A DNA stretch of 35,818 nucleotides. Source: an uncultured Oscillospiraceae bacterium. GTDB taxonomy: Bacteria; Bacillota; Clostridia; Oscillospirales; Acutalibacteraceae. Shown here one piece after another: positions 16,305 to 26,414 of this stretch. A model generated the notes under the pieces. That model did no database searches. It was not told the origin of the DNA and saw only the letters and a list, made by a program, of their open reading frames with translations. Location: the NCBI GenBank assembly GCA_949297075.1, contig CASFRX010000064.1, forward strand, positions 1 to 35,818. The letters run 5' to 3'. Position 1 is the stretch's first letter. Every line of letters begins with the position of its first letter. The position numbers were made by a program, and so were the translations under genes.

Positions 16305-16820
16305 ATGCAGACTTTAGATGTTATTTCGGTAAACCTCTGGCAGATGCTGGTTTCCCTGCTCAACCTTGTGCTTATTTTTCTGCTTGTCAAAAAGTTTTTT
16401 TACAAGCCTGTTAAAAAGATGATAAAGACAAGGGAAGACGCTATAGCCGCAGAATATTTCAAAGCTGAGCAGACAAAATCAGCCGCAGAGGCAGAGAAAG
16501 AAGAATACGACCAAAAGCTCTCCGGCGCAAAAGAAGAGGCGGAGGGTATAATTCAGTCTGCCGTAACCCTTGCAAAGCAAAGGGAAAAAGAAATCATTGA
16601 CGGCGCAAAGGATGAGGCAAGCCTTGTTATGCGCCGTGCCGAAGAGAATGCAAGGCTCGAAATGGTCAAGGCTCAGGACAGCATCAAGAGCGAAATTGTG
16701 GATGTCAGCACCCTTCTTACCGAGAAAATTCTCGAAAGAGAGATTAACGCTGAAGACCACAAGGAGCTTGTGGATTCCTTTATTGAGGAAATAGGTGACG
16801 GCTATGATTCAAAGCTCTAA
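16305..16820 (+). CDS. atpF: F-type ATP synthase subunit b
   Basis: A 171-aa peripheral-stalk protein with one N-terminal membrane helix (LWQMLVSLLNLVLIFLLVKK) followed by a long charged, Ala/Glu/Lys-rich coiled coil, the typical b-subunit layout. The ATG is 2 bp after the atpE stop and has no clear ribosome site, so translation is probably coupled. It overlaps atpH by 17 bp. Confidence 0.93.
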   Translation: MQTLDVISVNLWQMLVSLLNLVLIFLLVKKFFYKPVKKMIKTREDAIAAEYFKAEQTKSAAEAEKEEYDQKLSGAKEEAEGIIQSAVTLAKQREKEIIDGAKDEASLVMRRAEENARLEMVKAQDSIKSEIVDVSTLLTEKILEREINAEDHKELVDSFIEEIGDGYDSKL

Positions 16821-17334
16821 AGAATATGCCGAAGCCCTGTTTTCGATAGCTGTTGAAAACAGCAGCCTTGACAGCTATTTAAGCAATCTTTCCGAAGCTG
16901 CCGAAATTTTCAAAGAAAACCCCGACTATGTCGAGCTGCTCAGCTCGCCTGCCGTTGAGCTTTCCGAAAGGCTCGGACTAATTGACGCCGCCTTTTCAAA
17001 AGGCTTTGAAGAAAACATAGTTTCTTTCTTGAAGGTACTTTGCGAAAACGGACATATGCACGCCATTCTTGACTGCATATCGGAATTTAACGGCTTAGCT
17101 GAATTTTATCTGAACAAAACAAAAGCAAAAATATACTATGCTCAGGCTTTGAGCGAGGAGCAGAAGGCTGCTCTTGTTGAAAAGCTTGAAAAAATGAGCC
17201 GAAAAAGTATCGAGCCCGTCTATATTGAGGATAGGAGTCTTTTGGGCGGAATCAAAGTTGAAATTGAAGATTTGGTGCTTGACGGCAGCGTTAAGAAACG
17301 CATTAAAACGGCGAAAGAGGTGATTAACAAGTGA
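16804..17334 (+). CDS. atpH: F-type ATP synthase subunit delta
   Basis: A 176-aa OSCP/delta protein connecting the stalk to the F1 head. The N-terminal [16 protein letters not shown] and the C-terminal [29 protein letters not shown] are the family signatures. I chose the ATG at 16804 with AGGTGA upstream over the GTG at 16795. It overlaps atpF by 17 bp and atpA by 4 bp. Confidence 0.94.
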   Translation: MIQSSKEYAEALFSIAVENSSLDSYLSNLSEAAEIFKENPDYVELLSSPAVELSERLGLIDAAFSKGFEENIVSFLKVLCENGHMHAILDCISEFNGLAEFYLNKTKAKIYYAQALSEEQKAALVEKLEKMSRKSIEPVYIEDRSLLGGIKVEIEDLVLDGSVKKRIKTAKEVINK

Positions 17335-18821
17335 GTAATCCTGCCGAAATCAGCAAAATTATCAAAAGCCAAATTGAAAATTACAAGGCCAAGGTTGAAA
17401 TGACCGAAACCGGCAAGGTTATCCTTGTTGGTGACGGAATTGCAAGAGTTTACGGTCTTTCTGCCTGCATGGCAAACGAGCTTCTCATATTTGAGGACGG
17501 CAGCTACGGCATGGCACAGAATTTAGAAGAGGAAACCGTTTCCGTTGCCGTACTTTCAAACGAAAACGATATAAAAGAGGGCTCATCTGTTAAGAGAACA
17601 GGTGAGGTTTTGTCCGTGCCCGTAGGCGAAAAGCTCATGGGCCGTGTTGTCAACGCTCTCGGTGTTCCCATCGACGGTAAAGGCCCTGTTGAAACAACCG
17701 AAACCAAGCCCATTGAATCAATAGCTCCCGGCATTATCGAGCGTGAGAGCGTTTCCGTTCCCCTGCAAACAGGTATCAAGGCTATAGACAGCATGATACC
17801 CATTGGCAGAGGTCAGCGTGAGCTCATTATCGGCGACCGTCAGACAGGTAAAACGGAAATTGCCATTGATACAATTATAAACCAGAAAAACACAGATGTT
17901 ATTTGCATTTATGTAGCTATCGGTCAGAAGAATACTTCCGTTGCTCAGCTTGTTTCCGAGCTTGAGAGAAACGGAGCAATGGATTACACCATTGTTGTCA
18001 GCGCAACTGCTTCCGAGAGCGCACCCCTGCAGTATATTGCGCCCTACAGCGGCTGTGCAATGGCGGAATATTTCCGTGAGCAGGGCAAGGATGTTCTTAT
18101 TGTTTATGACGATTTGAGCAAGCACGCCGTTGCTTACCGTTCCCTTTCTCTGCTTATTCGCAGACCTCCGGGACGAGAAGCATATCCCGGCGATGTTTTC
18201 TACCTCCATTCACGCCTTTTGGAGCGTGCCGTTTGCATTGCTCCCGAAGAGGGCGGCGGCTCAATCACCGCTTTGCCCATAATCGAAACTCAGGCAGGCG
18301 ATGTTTCCGCATATATTCCAACTAATGTTATTTCTATCACCGACGGACAGATATTCCTTGAAACCGAGCTTTTCCATTCCGGCATTATGCCGGCTATAAA
18401 CCCCGGTATCTCCGTCAGCCGAGTCGGCGGTTCGGCTCAGCTCAAGGGTATGAAAAAGGTTTCGGGTGAACTTAAGCTTCTCTATTCTCAGTACCGTGAG
18501 CTTCAGTCCTTTGCTCAGTTCGGCAGCGACCTTGACGCAGATACAAAGGCTCGCCTTAATTTGGGTGAACGCATTGTTGAAGTTCTCAAGCAGGGCAGAA
18601 ATGCTCCCGTTCGTGTAGGCTGTCAGGTTGCCATTGTTTATGCCGTTATCAAAGGCTATCTCAATGATATTCCCGTTTCATCGGTTCGTGAATACGAGCA
18701 CAGGCTCTTCTTAAAGCTGGAAAATGAATACGGCGAATGGCTCAAGCGAATTGAAGACGGCTTCTTTGAGGCCGAGGATGAAGAAGAGCTGAAAAAGATT
18801 CTTTCCGAAGTTAGGATATAA
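17331..18821 (+). CDS. atpA: F-type ATP synthase subunit alpha
   Basis: A 496-aa non-catalytic nucleotide-binding F1 subunit. Walker A GDRQTGKT is at residues 168-175; [15 protein letters not shown] and [13 protein letters not shown] are signature stretches. GTG start within GTGAGT, overlapping the atpH stop, preceded by GAGGTGA. Normal length. Confidence 0.97.
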   Translation: MSNPAEISKIIKSQIENYKAKVEMTETGKVILVGDGIARVYGLSACMANELLIFEDGSYGMAQNLEEETVSVAVLSNENDIKEGSSVKRTGEVLSVPVGEKLMGRVVNALGVPIDGKGPVETTETKPIESIAPGIIERESVSVPLQTGIKAIDSMIPIGRGQRELIIGDRQTGKTEIAIDTIINQKNTDVICIYVAIGQKNTSVAQLVSELERNGAMDYTIVVSATASESAPLQYIAPYSGCAMAEYFREQGKDVLIVYDDLSKHAVAYRSLSLLIRRPPGREAYPGDVFYLHSRLLERAVCIAPEEGGGSITALPIIETQAGDVSAYIPTNVISITDGQIFLETELFHSGIMPAINPGISVSRVGGSAQLKGMKKVSGELKLLYSQYRELQSFAQFGSDLDADTKARLNLGERIVEVLKQGRNAPVRVGCQVAIVYAVIKGYLNDIPVSSVREYEHRLFLKLENEYGEWLKRIEDGFFEAEDEEELKKILSEVRI

Positions 18822-18824
18822 GCC

Positions 18825-19628
18825 ATGGCAGGTAACACAAAAGAGCTGCGGCTGAGAATAAAGAGCGTAAATTCCACCTTGCAGCTCACAAAAGCAATGG
18901 AGCTTGTTGCCTCCTCAAAAATACGCAGGGCAAACGAAACCATGCTCAAGGGCAGAGAATACAGAAAGGCTCTTGAGGACATCATTGCTCCGCTGACAAG
19001 CAACAAAGAATCGCTCAAAAGCCCCTATATGCGCCAAAGTGACGGCGGCAAAATGCGGCTTATAGTTATCGCAGGCGACCGCGGACTTGCAGGCGGCTAC
19101 AATTCAAATGTATTCAAGCTCTGCTTGGACTATCCCGATGCTGAGATTATAGCTATCGGCAGGCGAGCTTGCGACAGATTTAAGAAGCCCTTTATTTCTT
19201 CCGAGCATTTTTCATTTGCAGACGCCTCGGCTCTGGCTAAACAGCTCTGCGAGGATTTCAAGGAAGAAAAGTTTGATAAATTAGGTGTAATCTACACCCG
19301 GTATATATCCGTTATGTCAAGCAAGGCTGAATTTTATCAGCTTCTGCCCTTTGAAAAAGCAGAGAAAAACAGCAATGTTGGCACGGTTTTCGAGCCTGAC
19401 GAGCTGACCGTTCTCAACAACACCGCCATTGAATATGTTGCAGGTGTTTTAACTACCCTTGTGCGCGAAAGCTTTGCTTGTGAGGTTTCGGCAAGAAGAA
19501 TCGCAATGAATTCCGCCGGTAAAAACGCCGAGCAGATGATTGACGATTTAAGCTTGCAGTATAACCGCGCAAGGCAGAGCGCAATTACCGGCGAGATTAC
19601 GGAAATTGTTGCCGGCAGCGGAAATTAA
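18825..19628 (+). CDS. atpG: F-type ATP synthase subunit gamma
   Basis: A 267-aa central shaft subunit. The N-terminal coiled coil (ELRLRIKSVNSTLQLTKAME, then LVASSKIRRA) and the C-terminal MNSAGKNAEQMIDDLSLQYN, RARQSAITGEITEIVAG are diagnostic. GDRGLAGGYNSN marks the Rossmann-like domain. It is slightly shorter than the usual ~285 aa. It starts 3 bp after atpA. Confidence 0.97.
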   Translation: MAGNTKELRLRIKSVNSTLQLTKAMELVASSKIRRANETMLKGREYRKALEDIIAPLTSNKESLKSPYMRQSDGGKMRLIVIAGDRGLAGGYNSNVFKLCLDYPDAEIIAIGRRACDRFKKPFISSEHFSFADASALAKQLCEDFKEEKFDKLGVIYTRYISVMSSKAEFYQLLPFEKAEKNSNVGTVFEPDELTVLNNTAIEYVAGVLTTLVRESFACEVSARRIAMNSAGKNAEQMIDDLSLQYNRARQSAITGEITEIVAGSGN

Positions 19629-21295
<1,667 letters not shown>

Positions 21296-21310
21296 AACAA
21301 AATTTAAACC

Positions 21311-21350
21311 AAAACCGTGTTCGGTGTCCAAGTGCCGAATACGGTTTTTT
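21311..21350 (+). terminator. Terminator of the atp operon
   Basis: AAAACCGTGTTCGG (21311-21324) pairs with CCGAATACGGTTTT (21334-21347) with one wobble, followed by a T-run and ATT. Confidence 0.9.
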
Positions 21351-21600
21351 ATTATTATAATTCGGTGCAATAGAACTATGAATAAAATTGCCGCTATCGG
21401 CAGAAATATAGGCAAAAACAGTTTAGTAAAATTTGATTTTTGCCGATAATAGCAACAAGGAAAACAAGCAAAACCCGAAAACTGCTGCGGAATAAATTAG
21501 TCAATAATCAAAAAATTAACAATAATAAAATTGAAATGAAAATCAATAATAATAGAGCAAACGCAAATGAAAATTTCTAAGCAAAGGAGTGTATTTTGAC
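21351..21600. other. AT-rich gap with a long interrupted inverted repeat
   Basis: Between the atp terminator and the SASP gene I see no gene. GCTATCGGCA (21393-21402) faces TGCCGATAATAGC (21441-21453), with a nested GGCAAAAA (21411-21418) facing a T-rich arm. It could be a structured RNA, a regulator site or a decayed element; there is no supporting gene. Confidence 0.35.
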
Positions 21601-21861
21601 ATGGCAAAGAGCAATTCTAAGAGTGTAGTGCCTGAAGCACGCGAAGCACTCGACAGATTCAAGATGGAAGCTGCAAGCGAGGTCGGCGTAAATCTCAAGC
21701 AGGGTTACAATGGTGACCTTACTTCTCGTGAAGCAGGTTCTGTAGGCGGTCAGATGGTTAAGAACATCTTCCCCGTACGAACCTTTCATTTTTCACGAAA
21801 TTACCGTTGGCTCGACGGCCATTCAAAGGAGTTTTTATACGAGGTTTCTTTGGCGGTTTAA
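21601..21861 (+). CDS. Alpha/beta-type small acid-soluble spore protein with aberrant C-terminus
   Basis: SASPs coat and protect spore DNA and are degraded at germination. The first ~56 residues are classical: VVPEAREALDRFKMEAASEV carries the helix and the GPR protease region, and GYNGDLTSREAGSVGGQMVK is the second conserved helix. After QMVKN the usual short end (like KMIEAYE) is replaced by about 30 unrelated aromatic-rich residues (RTFHFSRNYRWLDGHSKEF...). The ATG at 21601 has AAGGAG upstream. The change at about 21768 looks like a recombination junction at the edge of the accessory region. The hybrid may still be made, but probably binds DNA poorly. Confidence 0.8.
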   Translation: MAKSNSKSVVPEAREALDRFKMEAASEVGVNLKQGYNGDLTSREAGSVGGQMVKNIFPVRTFHFSRNYRWLDGHSKEFLYEVSLAV

Positions 21862-21927
21862 CATAGTGAATACTATAAACTGCGAGCGAGAATGTTGAAA
21901 GTCGTGGAAGAATAATTGATGAAGAAA

Positions 21928-21966
21928 GATCCGGATTGCCTGGGGTAGTCCGGGTCGGTTTTATTT
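21928..21966 (+). terminator. Terminator downstream of the SASP gene
   Basis: GATCCGGA (21928-21935) pairs with TCCGGGTC (21949-21956), one wobble, followed by GGTTTTATTT. Confidence 0.7.
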
Positions 21967-22041
21967 AATAGATACAAAGAATATTTGTAGTTTATATATT
22001 AATGTTCGTCGTAAAAAGTGTAATGATTATTCTAAAACTCG

Positions 22042-22086
22042 TTGAATTTTTTGTGAAAGTGTGATATACTATGGACATAGTATAAT
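22042..22086 (+). promoter_or_regulatory. Promoter with perfect palindromic operator for the DUF4143 ATPase
   Basis: TTGAAT (22042-22047), 17-bp spacer and TATACT (22065-22070) form a promoter. A perfect palindrome with 9-bp arms, TATACTATG and CATAGTATA separated by GA (22065-22084), covers the -10 and the start site. This is a textbook repressor position. A second -10-like TATAAT follows at 22081-22086. Confidence 0.65.
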
Positions 22087-22101
22087 AATGGGGGTGCGTA
22101 T

Positions 22102-23403
22102 ATGTACCGAATTGCTATTGAAAAGTTGTTAAAATGGAAAGAAAGTAAACGCCGTAAGCCTTTAATTATCGAAGGCGCACGTCAGGTCGGCAAGACCTGG
22201 TTGATGAAAGAATTTGGTAAGCAGGCGTATGCGGATACCGTGTATATCAATTTTGACTCCAATTCCAGAATGGCAGAGCTGTTTGCTTGTGATTTGGATA
22301 CCGGGCGTCTGATTATGGGCTTGGAACTGTATGTCGGACATAAAATCGATCCTGAGAATTCATTGCTGATCTTTGACGAAGTGCAAGAAGTTCCGAGAGC
22401 GTTGGCATCCCTTAAATACTTCTATGAAAATGCGCCGCAGTATCACATTATATGTGCCGGTTCGTTGCTCGGTATTGCCTTACACCAAGGTACTTCATTC
22501 CCCGTAGGTAAGGTAGATTTCTTGAAGCTTTTTCCTCTTTCTTTTAAGGAGTTTTTGCTGGCAACCGATAAGGAGCGATTTGCCGAACTGCTTGATAAAC
22601 AGGATTTTCAAATGATTACAAGCTTTAAGCAGACTTATATTGATGCTTTGAAGCACTATTATTTTGTTGGCGGAATGCCCGAAGTAGTACAAAGTTTTGC
22701 AGAGAACAAGGACTTTAACGAGGTTCGTGAAATTCAAAAGCGAATCCTTGCTGCATATGAACAGGATTTTTCTAAGCACGCTCCGAATGAAATCGTGCCG
22801 AGACTCCGTATGCTTTGGAACAGCATCCCTTCTCAGTTGGCGAAAGAAAACAAAAAGTTTATCTACGGTCTTGTTCGGGAAGGTGCCCGTGCAAAGGATT
22901 ATGAAACTGCAATTATGTGGCTGAGCGATTGCGGTCTTGTTCATAAGGTCAGCCGTGTCAATGCGGCAGGCATCCCATTGCGTGCGTATGAGGACTTGAA
23001 AGCATTTAAGCTGTTTGTGGTAGATGTCGGACTTCTTGGTTGTATGGCCGGACTTCGTCAGCGTACTCTGCTTGACGGCAACGACCTTTTTGTTGAATTC
23101 AAGGGCGCTCTTACAGAACAGTACGTATGTCAGCAGTTAAAAGCCATCGAGGATTTGGATGTTTATTACTACACCAACGATAGGGGTTCCTGCGAAGTTG
23201 ACTTTGTTGTTGATACGGGTGAGCTGATTGTTCCTGTAGAAGTAAAGGCAGAGGTGAACCTTAGAGCTAAGAGCCTGAAAACCTATCAGGAAAAGTTTTC
23301 ACCCGAAGTTTCTGTCCGCACATCTATGGTGGACTATAAAAAAGAAGAATGGCTCGTCAATCTGCCGCTGTATGCGATAGATCTTATCAAAACCCTTGGC
23401 TGA
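22102..23403 (+). CDS. AAA ATPase with DUF4143 (ATP-binding protein)
   Basis: A 433-aa protein of the AAA_14/DUF4143 family. Walker A is GARQVGKTW (residues 25-33), Walker B LLIFDEVQEV, and a C-terminal nuclease-like strand motif EVDFVVDTGELIVPVEVKAE resembles the D-ExK core of PD-(D/E)XK folds. The family is widespread in anaerobes, in multi-copy and often in accessory DNA; its function is not established. GGGGGTG precedes the ATG and the palindromic operator lies upstream. It is monocistronic; after it comes a gene-free stretch and then the CRISPR operon. Confidence 0.88.
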   Translation: MYRIAIEKLLKWKESKRRKPLIIEGARQVGKTWLMKEFGKQAYADTVYINFDSNSRMAELFACDLDTGRLIMGLELYVGHKIDPENSLLIFDEVQEVPRALASLKYFYENAPQYHIICAGSLLGIALHQGTSFPVGKVDFLKLFPLSFKEFLLATDKERFAELLDKQDFQMITSFKQTYIDALKHYYFVGGMPEVVQSFAENKDFNEVREIQKRILAAYEQDFSKHAPNEIVPRLRMLWNSIPSQLAKENKKFIYGLVREGARAKDYETAIMWLSDCGLVHKVSRVNAAGIPLRAYEDLKAFKLFVVDVGLLGCMAGLRQRTLLDGNDLFVEFKGALTEQYVCQQLKAIEDLDVYYYTNDRGSCEVDFVVDTGELIVPVEVKAEVNLRAKSLKTYQEKFSPEVSVRTSMVDYKKEEWLVNLPLYAIDLIKTLG

Positions 23404-23551
23404 CCCGTGGAGCATTTCCATGTCTAAAGACACCAATAAAAATCTCGGCAAAGGGAAGAGGTAAATAACCTACCGAAGACAAATGAAGCTGTTGAAAATT
23501 GAATACAGACATAAAAATATCCGTCCATTGATACATCTTGGACGTGTATTT

Positions 23552-23608
23552 CAGCCTGTCGAAAAAGCTGGACTTTTTCGACAAGCTGAGCTCCCTCAAT
23601 GAGGGAGC
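23552..23608. repeat. Double-hairpin element, probable interspersed repeat/MITE-like
   Basis: The first hairpin has perfect 11-bp arms TGTCGAAAAAG (23557-23567) and CTTTTTCGACA (23573-23583), extended by CAGC/GCTG. The second, directly adjacent, has 8-bp arms GCTCCCTC (23590-23597) and GAGGGAGC (23601-23608). Two tight hairpins in a gene-free stretch (23404-23935) are typical of small repeated elements. Only one copy lies in this window. The rest of that stretch holds a terminator-like hairpin and the cas promoter. Confidence 0.55.
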
Positions 23609-23743
23609 CTTATGCCGTAAACAAAAAGGCAAGAGCCACCAATATTCCTTACCGATTTTTCATTATTCACTATTAATTCTTACCTACATTATCCTTCCCT
23701 GGGAAAACAGATTTGCAAATATGCACATTCAAAAGTAAAAAAA

Positions 23744-23780
23744 GACCGTTAACCACGGCTTGGCGGTGACGGTCGTTTTG
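23744..23780. terminator. Terminator-like hairpin upstream of the CRISPR operon
   Basis: GACCGT (23744-23749) pairs with ACGGTC (23769-23774), extended inward by ACC/GGT, followed by GTTTTGCTTTTT; the A-run on the left side would make it work on the minus strand too. It insulates the operon from upstream. Confidence 0.6.
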
Positions 23781-23875
23781 CTTTTTGCCCTTTATACGAC
23801 AGTGAAATTCAGCAGCATATCGCTTGGTTGGCGATGTGTATAAATGTGAAAGAATTCTTTTGTACATTTTTGGCA

Positions 23876-23904
23876 TTGTGTGCAAAATATCGTTGTGCTA
23901 AAAT
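23876..23904 (+). promoter_or_regulatory. Candidate promoter of the type III CRISPR operon
   Basis: TTGTGT (23876-23881), 17-bp spacer, TAAAAT (23899-23904), 31 bp ahead of the first ATG. Hexamers are imperfect but spacing is ideal, and no other start-proximal candidate is better. Confidence 0.5.
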
Positions 23905-23935
23905 TATTTTGTAAATATAATAAAAAGGTGTAATT

Positions 23936-25270
23936 ATGGTGAAACATGCAGAAAATCTAAATCAACCTAATGTAATGTATAATGACAGCATTGGCTACTA
24001 TATTGTGCCGTTTAAAATAAATAAGCATAAGTATTCTGCACTCAAAAAGCATTTGACTAAATTCAGTGCAGAGGATAATGATGTTTCAGAAAACCGATTT
24101 CGCAACTGCAGATATGTTTTTAAAAGCATAAGAGATATTTACCAAGGCTGTGACTACTTTAAAATTGATTTTAATCTCTTAAAAGCTGAAATGGTTGACG
24201 GCGAGACGACTTTTGAAAAAATTCTTCCGCTTGAGTCAGCGGATGAAGGAAGACGTTTCGCTGCGAGGGTTGACGAAATATCAGCTTTTTTAACGAATAA
24301 AGCAAAAGGTTATCTTGTATTCAAAATCAACTATTGTGATATGACCCTCGAACAAATAGAGAGTTTTGCTTACTTTTTCAGACATATTGCTAACTCTACA
24401 CCTTTTAATTCAACCTTTGCACAGGTTTCCTGCCATATCCTTGGTGTGAAGGATTACGAGGATTTTAAGAAAGATAAAAATGACTTTGTCAGTCTTTTTT
24501 ACTATATGCCGTTTAAAAATACATACGTATGCGATGTTTTACAGCTTATATGCCGTAAAATACCTGAGAGCAGCCGTGAATCACACCTGATTTGCCTTGG
24601 CAGAGGGTATAAGGACCTTGGAATGACAGAGAACAACTATATAAAAGACAGTCGCCACGATATGGAGCTGAAATCAAACAAGTATGCGACATGGGTAGGC
24701 AGTCCGGGCGTTTTGACCTGTGTGCTTGAGGAAGAGAATAACTTTACCCGTTACACGCAGAGTAATGTTGAAAATGATCATCTCTGTCTCTATCTGACTC
24801 TGCAAAACCAACGGCATACGCTGCTTTATTTTATGACGGATGCCGTGAATAACCAAAAGCGGCCTGGAAAACTGATAAAGGCTCAGCGTAAGCTCAACGA
24901 TTTTAAACTGGCAGAGTCGTTTAAGGTTGTTTCAAATGAGTACTCGTATCAAAACATTTACGATAAAATGTATGCAATACTTGATATAGACAAGCTGACA
25001 GAGGATATCAGCGACGTTTCGGCTAATGCATCTGAACAGAAAAACAAAAACATCGAGCGCCTTTTCAGTATATTTACCGTTATTGCCGCAATTGAAACAT
25101 TCTATAATATATTCGGCGTGCTTGTCCCTATGATTGTCGATGCAAGATGCGGAGATATAGCAGAAGATTTCTGGCTGCAAATTATTATAGTGGTTGTATG
25201 TGTTGGAGTTTCATTGCTTTTGACGATTCTTTGTTTGTTTATACCTAAGCTGTGGCATAAAAGAAGATAA
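23936..25270 (+). CDS. CorA-like membrane protein, candidate type III CRISPR membrane effector
   Basis: The 444-aa protein has a large soluble N-terminal part (about 1-370) that I do not recognise, a charged helix (SEQKNKNIERLFSIFTVIAA) running into a first membrane helix (376-401) and a second membrane helix (412-436), with both at the extreme C-terminus and a basic tail HKRR. That layout, with a stalk helix leading into TM1, matches CorA-type divalent-cation channels. The GMN signature at the end of TM1 is absent (FGV instead). CorA-like proteins are known ancillary effectors of type III CRISPR systems; the one in Bacteroides fragilis responds to SAM-AMP. It is 18 bp ahead of cas6 in the same operon. 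The CorA assignment rests on topology and context. Confidence 0.6.
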   Translation: MVKHAENLNQPNVMYNDSIGYYIVPFKINKHKYSALKKHLTKFSAEDNDVSENRFRNCRYVFKSIRDIYQGCDYFKIDFNLLKAEMVDGETTFEKILPLESADEGRRFAARVDEISAFLTNKAKGYLVFKINYCDMTLEQIESFAYFFRHIANSTPFNSTFAQVSCHILGVKDYEDFKKDKNDFVSLFYYMPFKNTYVCDVLQLICRKIPESSRESHLICLGRGYKDLGMTENNYIKDSRHDMELKSNKYATWVGSPGVLTCVLEEENNFTRYTQSNVENDHLCLYLTLQNQRHTLLYFMTDAVNNQKRPGKLIKAQRKLNDFKLAESFKVVSNEYSYQNIYDKMYAILDIDKLTEDISDVSANASEQKNKNIERLFSIFTVIAAIETFYNIFGVLVPMIVDARCGDIAEDFWLQIIIVVVCVGVSLLLTILCLFIPKLWHKRR

Positions 25271-25288
25271 ATTTTTTAAGGAGATAAA

Positions 25289-25996
25289 ATGCAGATAAAA
25301 TTAATATTCAAGCCCGATGAGCCTTTGGCAATTCCGCTTAACTACAATTATCAGCTTCAGAGTGCTGTATATGCAAAGCTGGCTGAAATATGTGTTTCGG
25401 ATTTCTGGCATGACAACGGCTTCGGTGACACCGAGACATTTAAGTTTTTTGCGTTCAGTCCTTTGTTGGGCAATTATATTATTGAAGATAAGAAAATTGT
25501 TTTCACCGACACAATTTCGATCGAAATAAGAAGCCCTTTTTTTGATTTCTGCGATGATTTACAAAGGAGCTTTGAGCTCAAACCGTCAATCAAGCTTTTT
25601 GATACGGACCTTCCGATATCAGGTGCATTCCTGACAAACCAGCATATCAACGAAGAATCTGCCTGTTTCAGAACGGTTTCGCCGATTGTTTTATACACAA
25701 GAGATGAATATGACAAAATGCATTTTATTTCTCCTGCTTCTTCGCAGTTTGTTGACCGACTTCATGAAAATTTCTATAAGAAATATAAAACGGCATTTGA
25801 TACGCAACCGCCCGAGCTGGAAATAAGGGTAACGGAAATTGGTAAGAAGATTGTAACCAAATATAAAGAAGTATGGCTTACCGGATATAACTGTGACCTT
25901 GATATTACTGCACCATCTGAGGCATTGGAGTTTATTTACGACTGCGGTTTAGGTGAAAGAAACAGTCAAGGTTTCGGATTGATGAGATTACTATAA
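25289..25996 (+). CDS. cas6: CRISPR endoribonuclease Cas6
   Basis: A 235-aa RAMP endonuclease that cuts the CRISPR transcript within each repeat. The Gly-rich C-terminal loop is clear (GLGERNSQGFGLMRLL, 220-235), as is the N-terminal FWHDNGF...FKFFAFSPLLG block; H41 is the likely catalytic His. AAGGAG precedes the ATG. The repeat's minus strand ends in ATTGAAAC, the usual 8-nt tag left by Cas6. No cas1, cas2 or other cas6 is present. Confidence 0.92.
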   Translation: MQIKLIFKPDEPLAIPLNYNYQLQSAVYAKLAEICVSDFWHDNGFGDTETFKFFAFSPLLGNYIIEDKKIVFTDTISIEIRSPFFDFCDDLQRSFELKPSIKLFDTDLPISGAFLTNQHINEESACFRTVSPIVLYTRDEYDKMHFISPASSQFVDRLHENFYKKYKTAFDTQPPELEIRVTEIGKKIVTKYKEVWLTGYNCDLDITAPSEALEFIYDCGLGERNSQGFGLMRLL

Positions 25997-26009
25997 AGGA
26001 TGTATAACT

Positions 26010-26399
26010 ATGAAAACAGTAAAGTCATTTGTGGGCGGTCACTCGGTAATGATTTTCAAAGACTGTGTTTTTGATGAAAAAATCAGAAAATACCGCGGCG
26101 GAACTCTTGTTGCGGAAATTCCGTACAGCGGTCGGCTTCTGAATGCTCATTTTAAGCAGGATGATGCTGAAGCTATAGTGTACGATGGCATTGAGGTTCC
26201 GACAAGAACTCCGCCGATATATACCGATGTTGATGAGTTGCCGGATAATTCGGAATGTGACTTCTGCATTGTTTCCGCTCTTTATGTGGCTGCTTGCAAG
26301 GAACTGGGAAAGGATACATCAAGACTCCTGACAATCGGTTCACCCGTTGCAGATGATGCAGGGCATGTAATCGGAACAACAGCATTAAACAGAAACTAA
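26010..26399 (+). CDS. Uncharacterised 129-aa protein within the CRISPR operon
   Basis: I do not recognise this family. The protein is soluble, with no membrane helix: a beta-rich first half (GGHSVMIFKDCVFDEKIRKY, RGGTLVAEIPYSGRL) and a second half CDFCIVSALYVAACKELGKD followed by RLLTIGSPVADDAGHVIGTT. It has three Cys and one conserved-looking helix with a Cys. It lies between cas6 and the CARF-HEPN nuclease with short gaps (13 and 15 bp), so it is surely co-expressed. Small proteins in this position are often signal-degrading ring nucleases, SAM-AMP lyases or regulators. It does not look like Csx15, Csx16, Csx20 or Crn2/AcrIII-1, as far as I can judge by eye. Function unknown. Confidence 0.75.
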   Translation: MKTVKSFVGGHSVMIFKDCVFDEKIRKYRGGTLVAEIPYSGRLLNAHFKQDDAEAIVYDGIEVPTRTPPIYTDVDELPDNSECDFCIVSALYVAACKELGKDTSRLLTIGSPVADDAGHVIGTTALNRN

Positions 26400-26414
26400 C
26401 TGAGGAGAGAAAAT

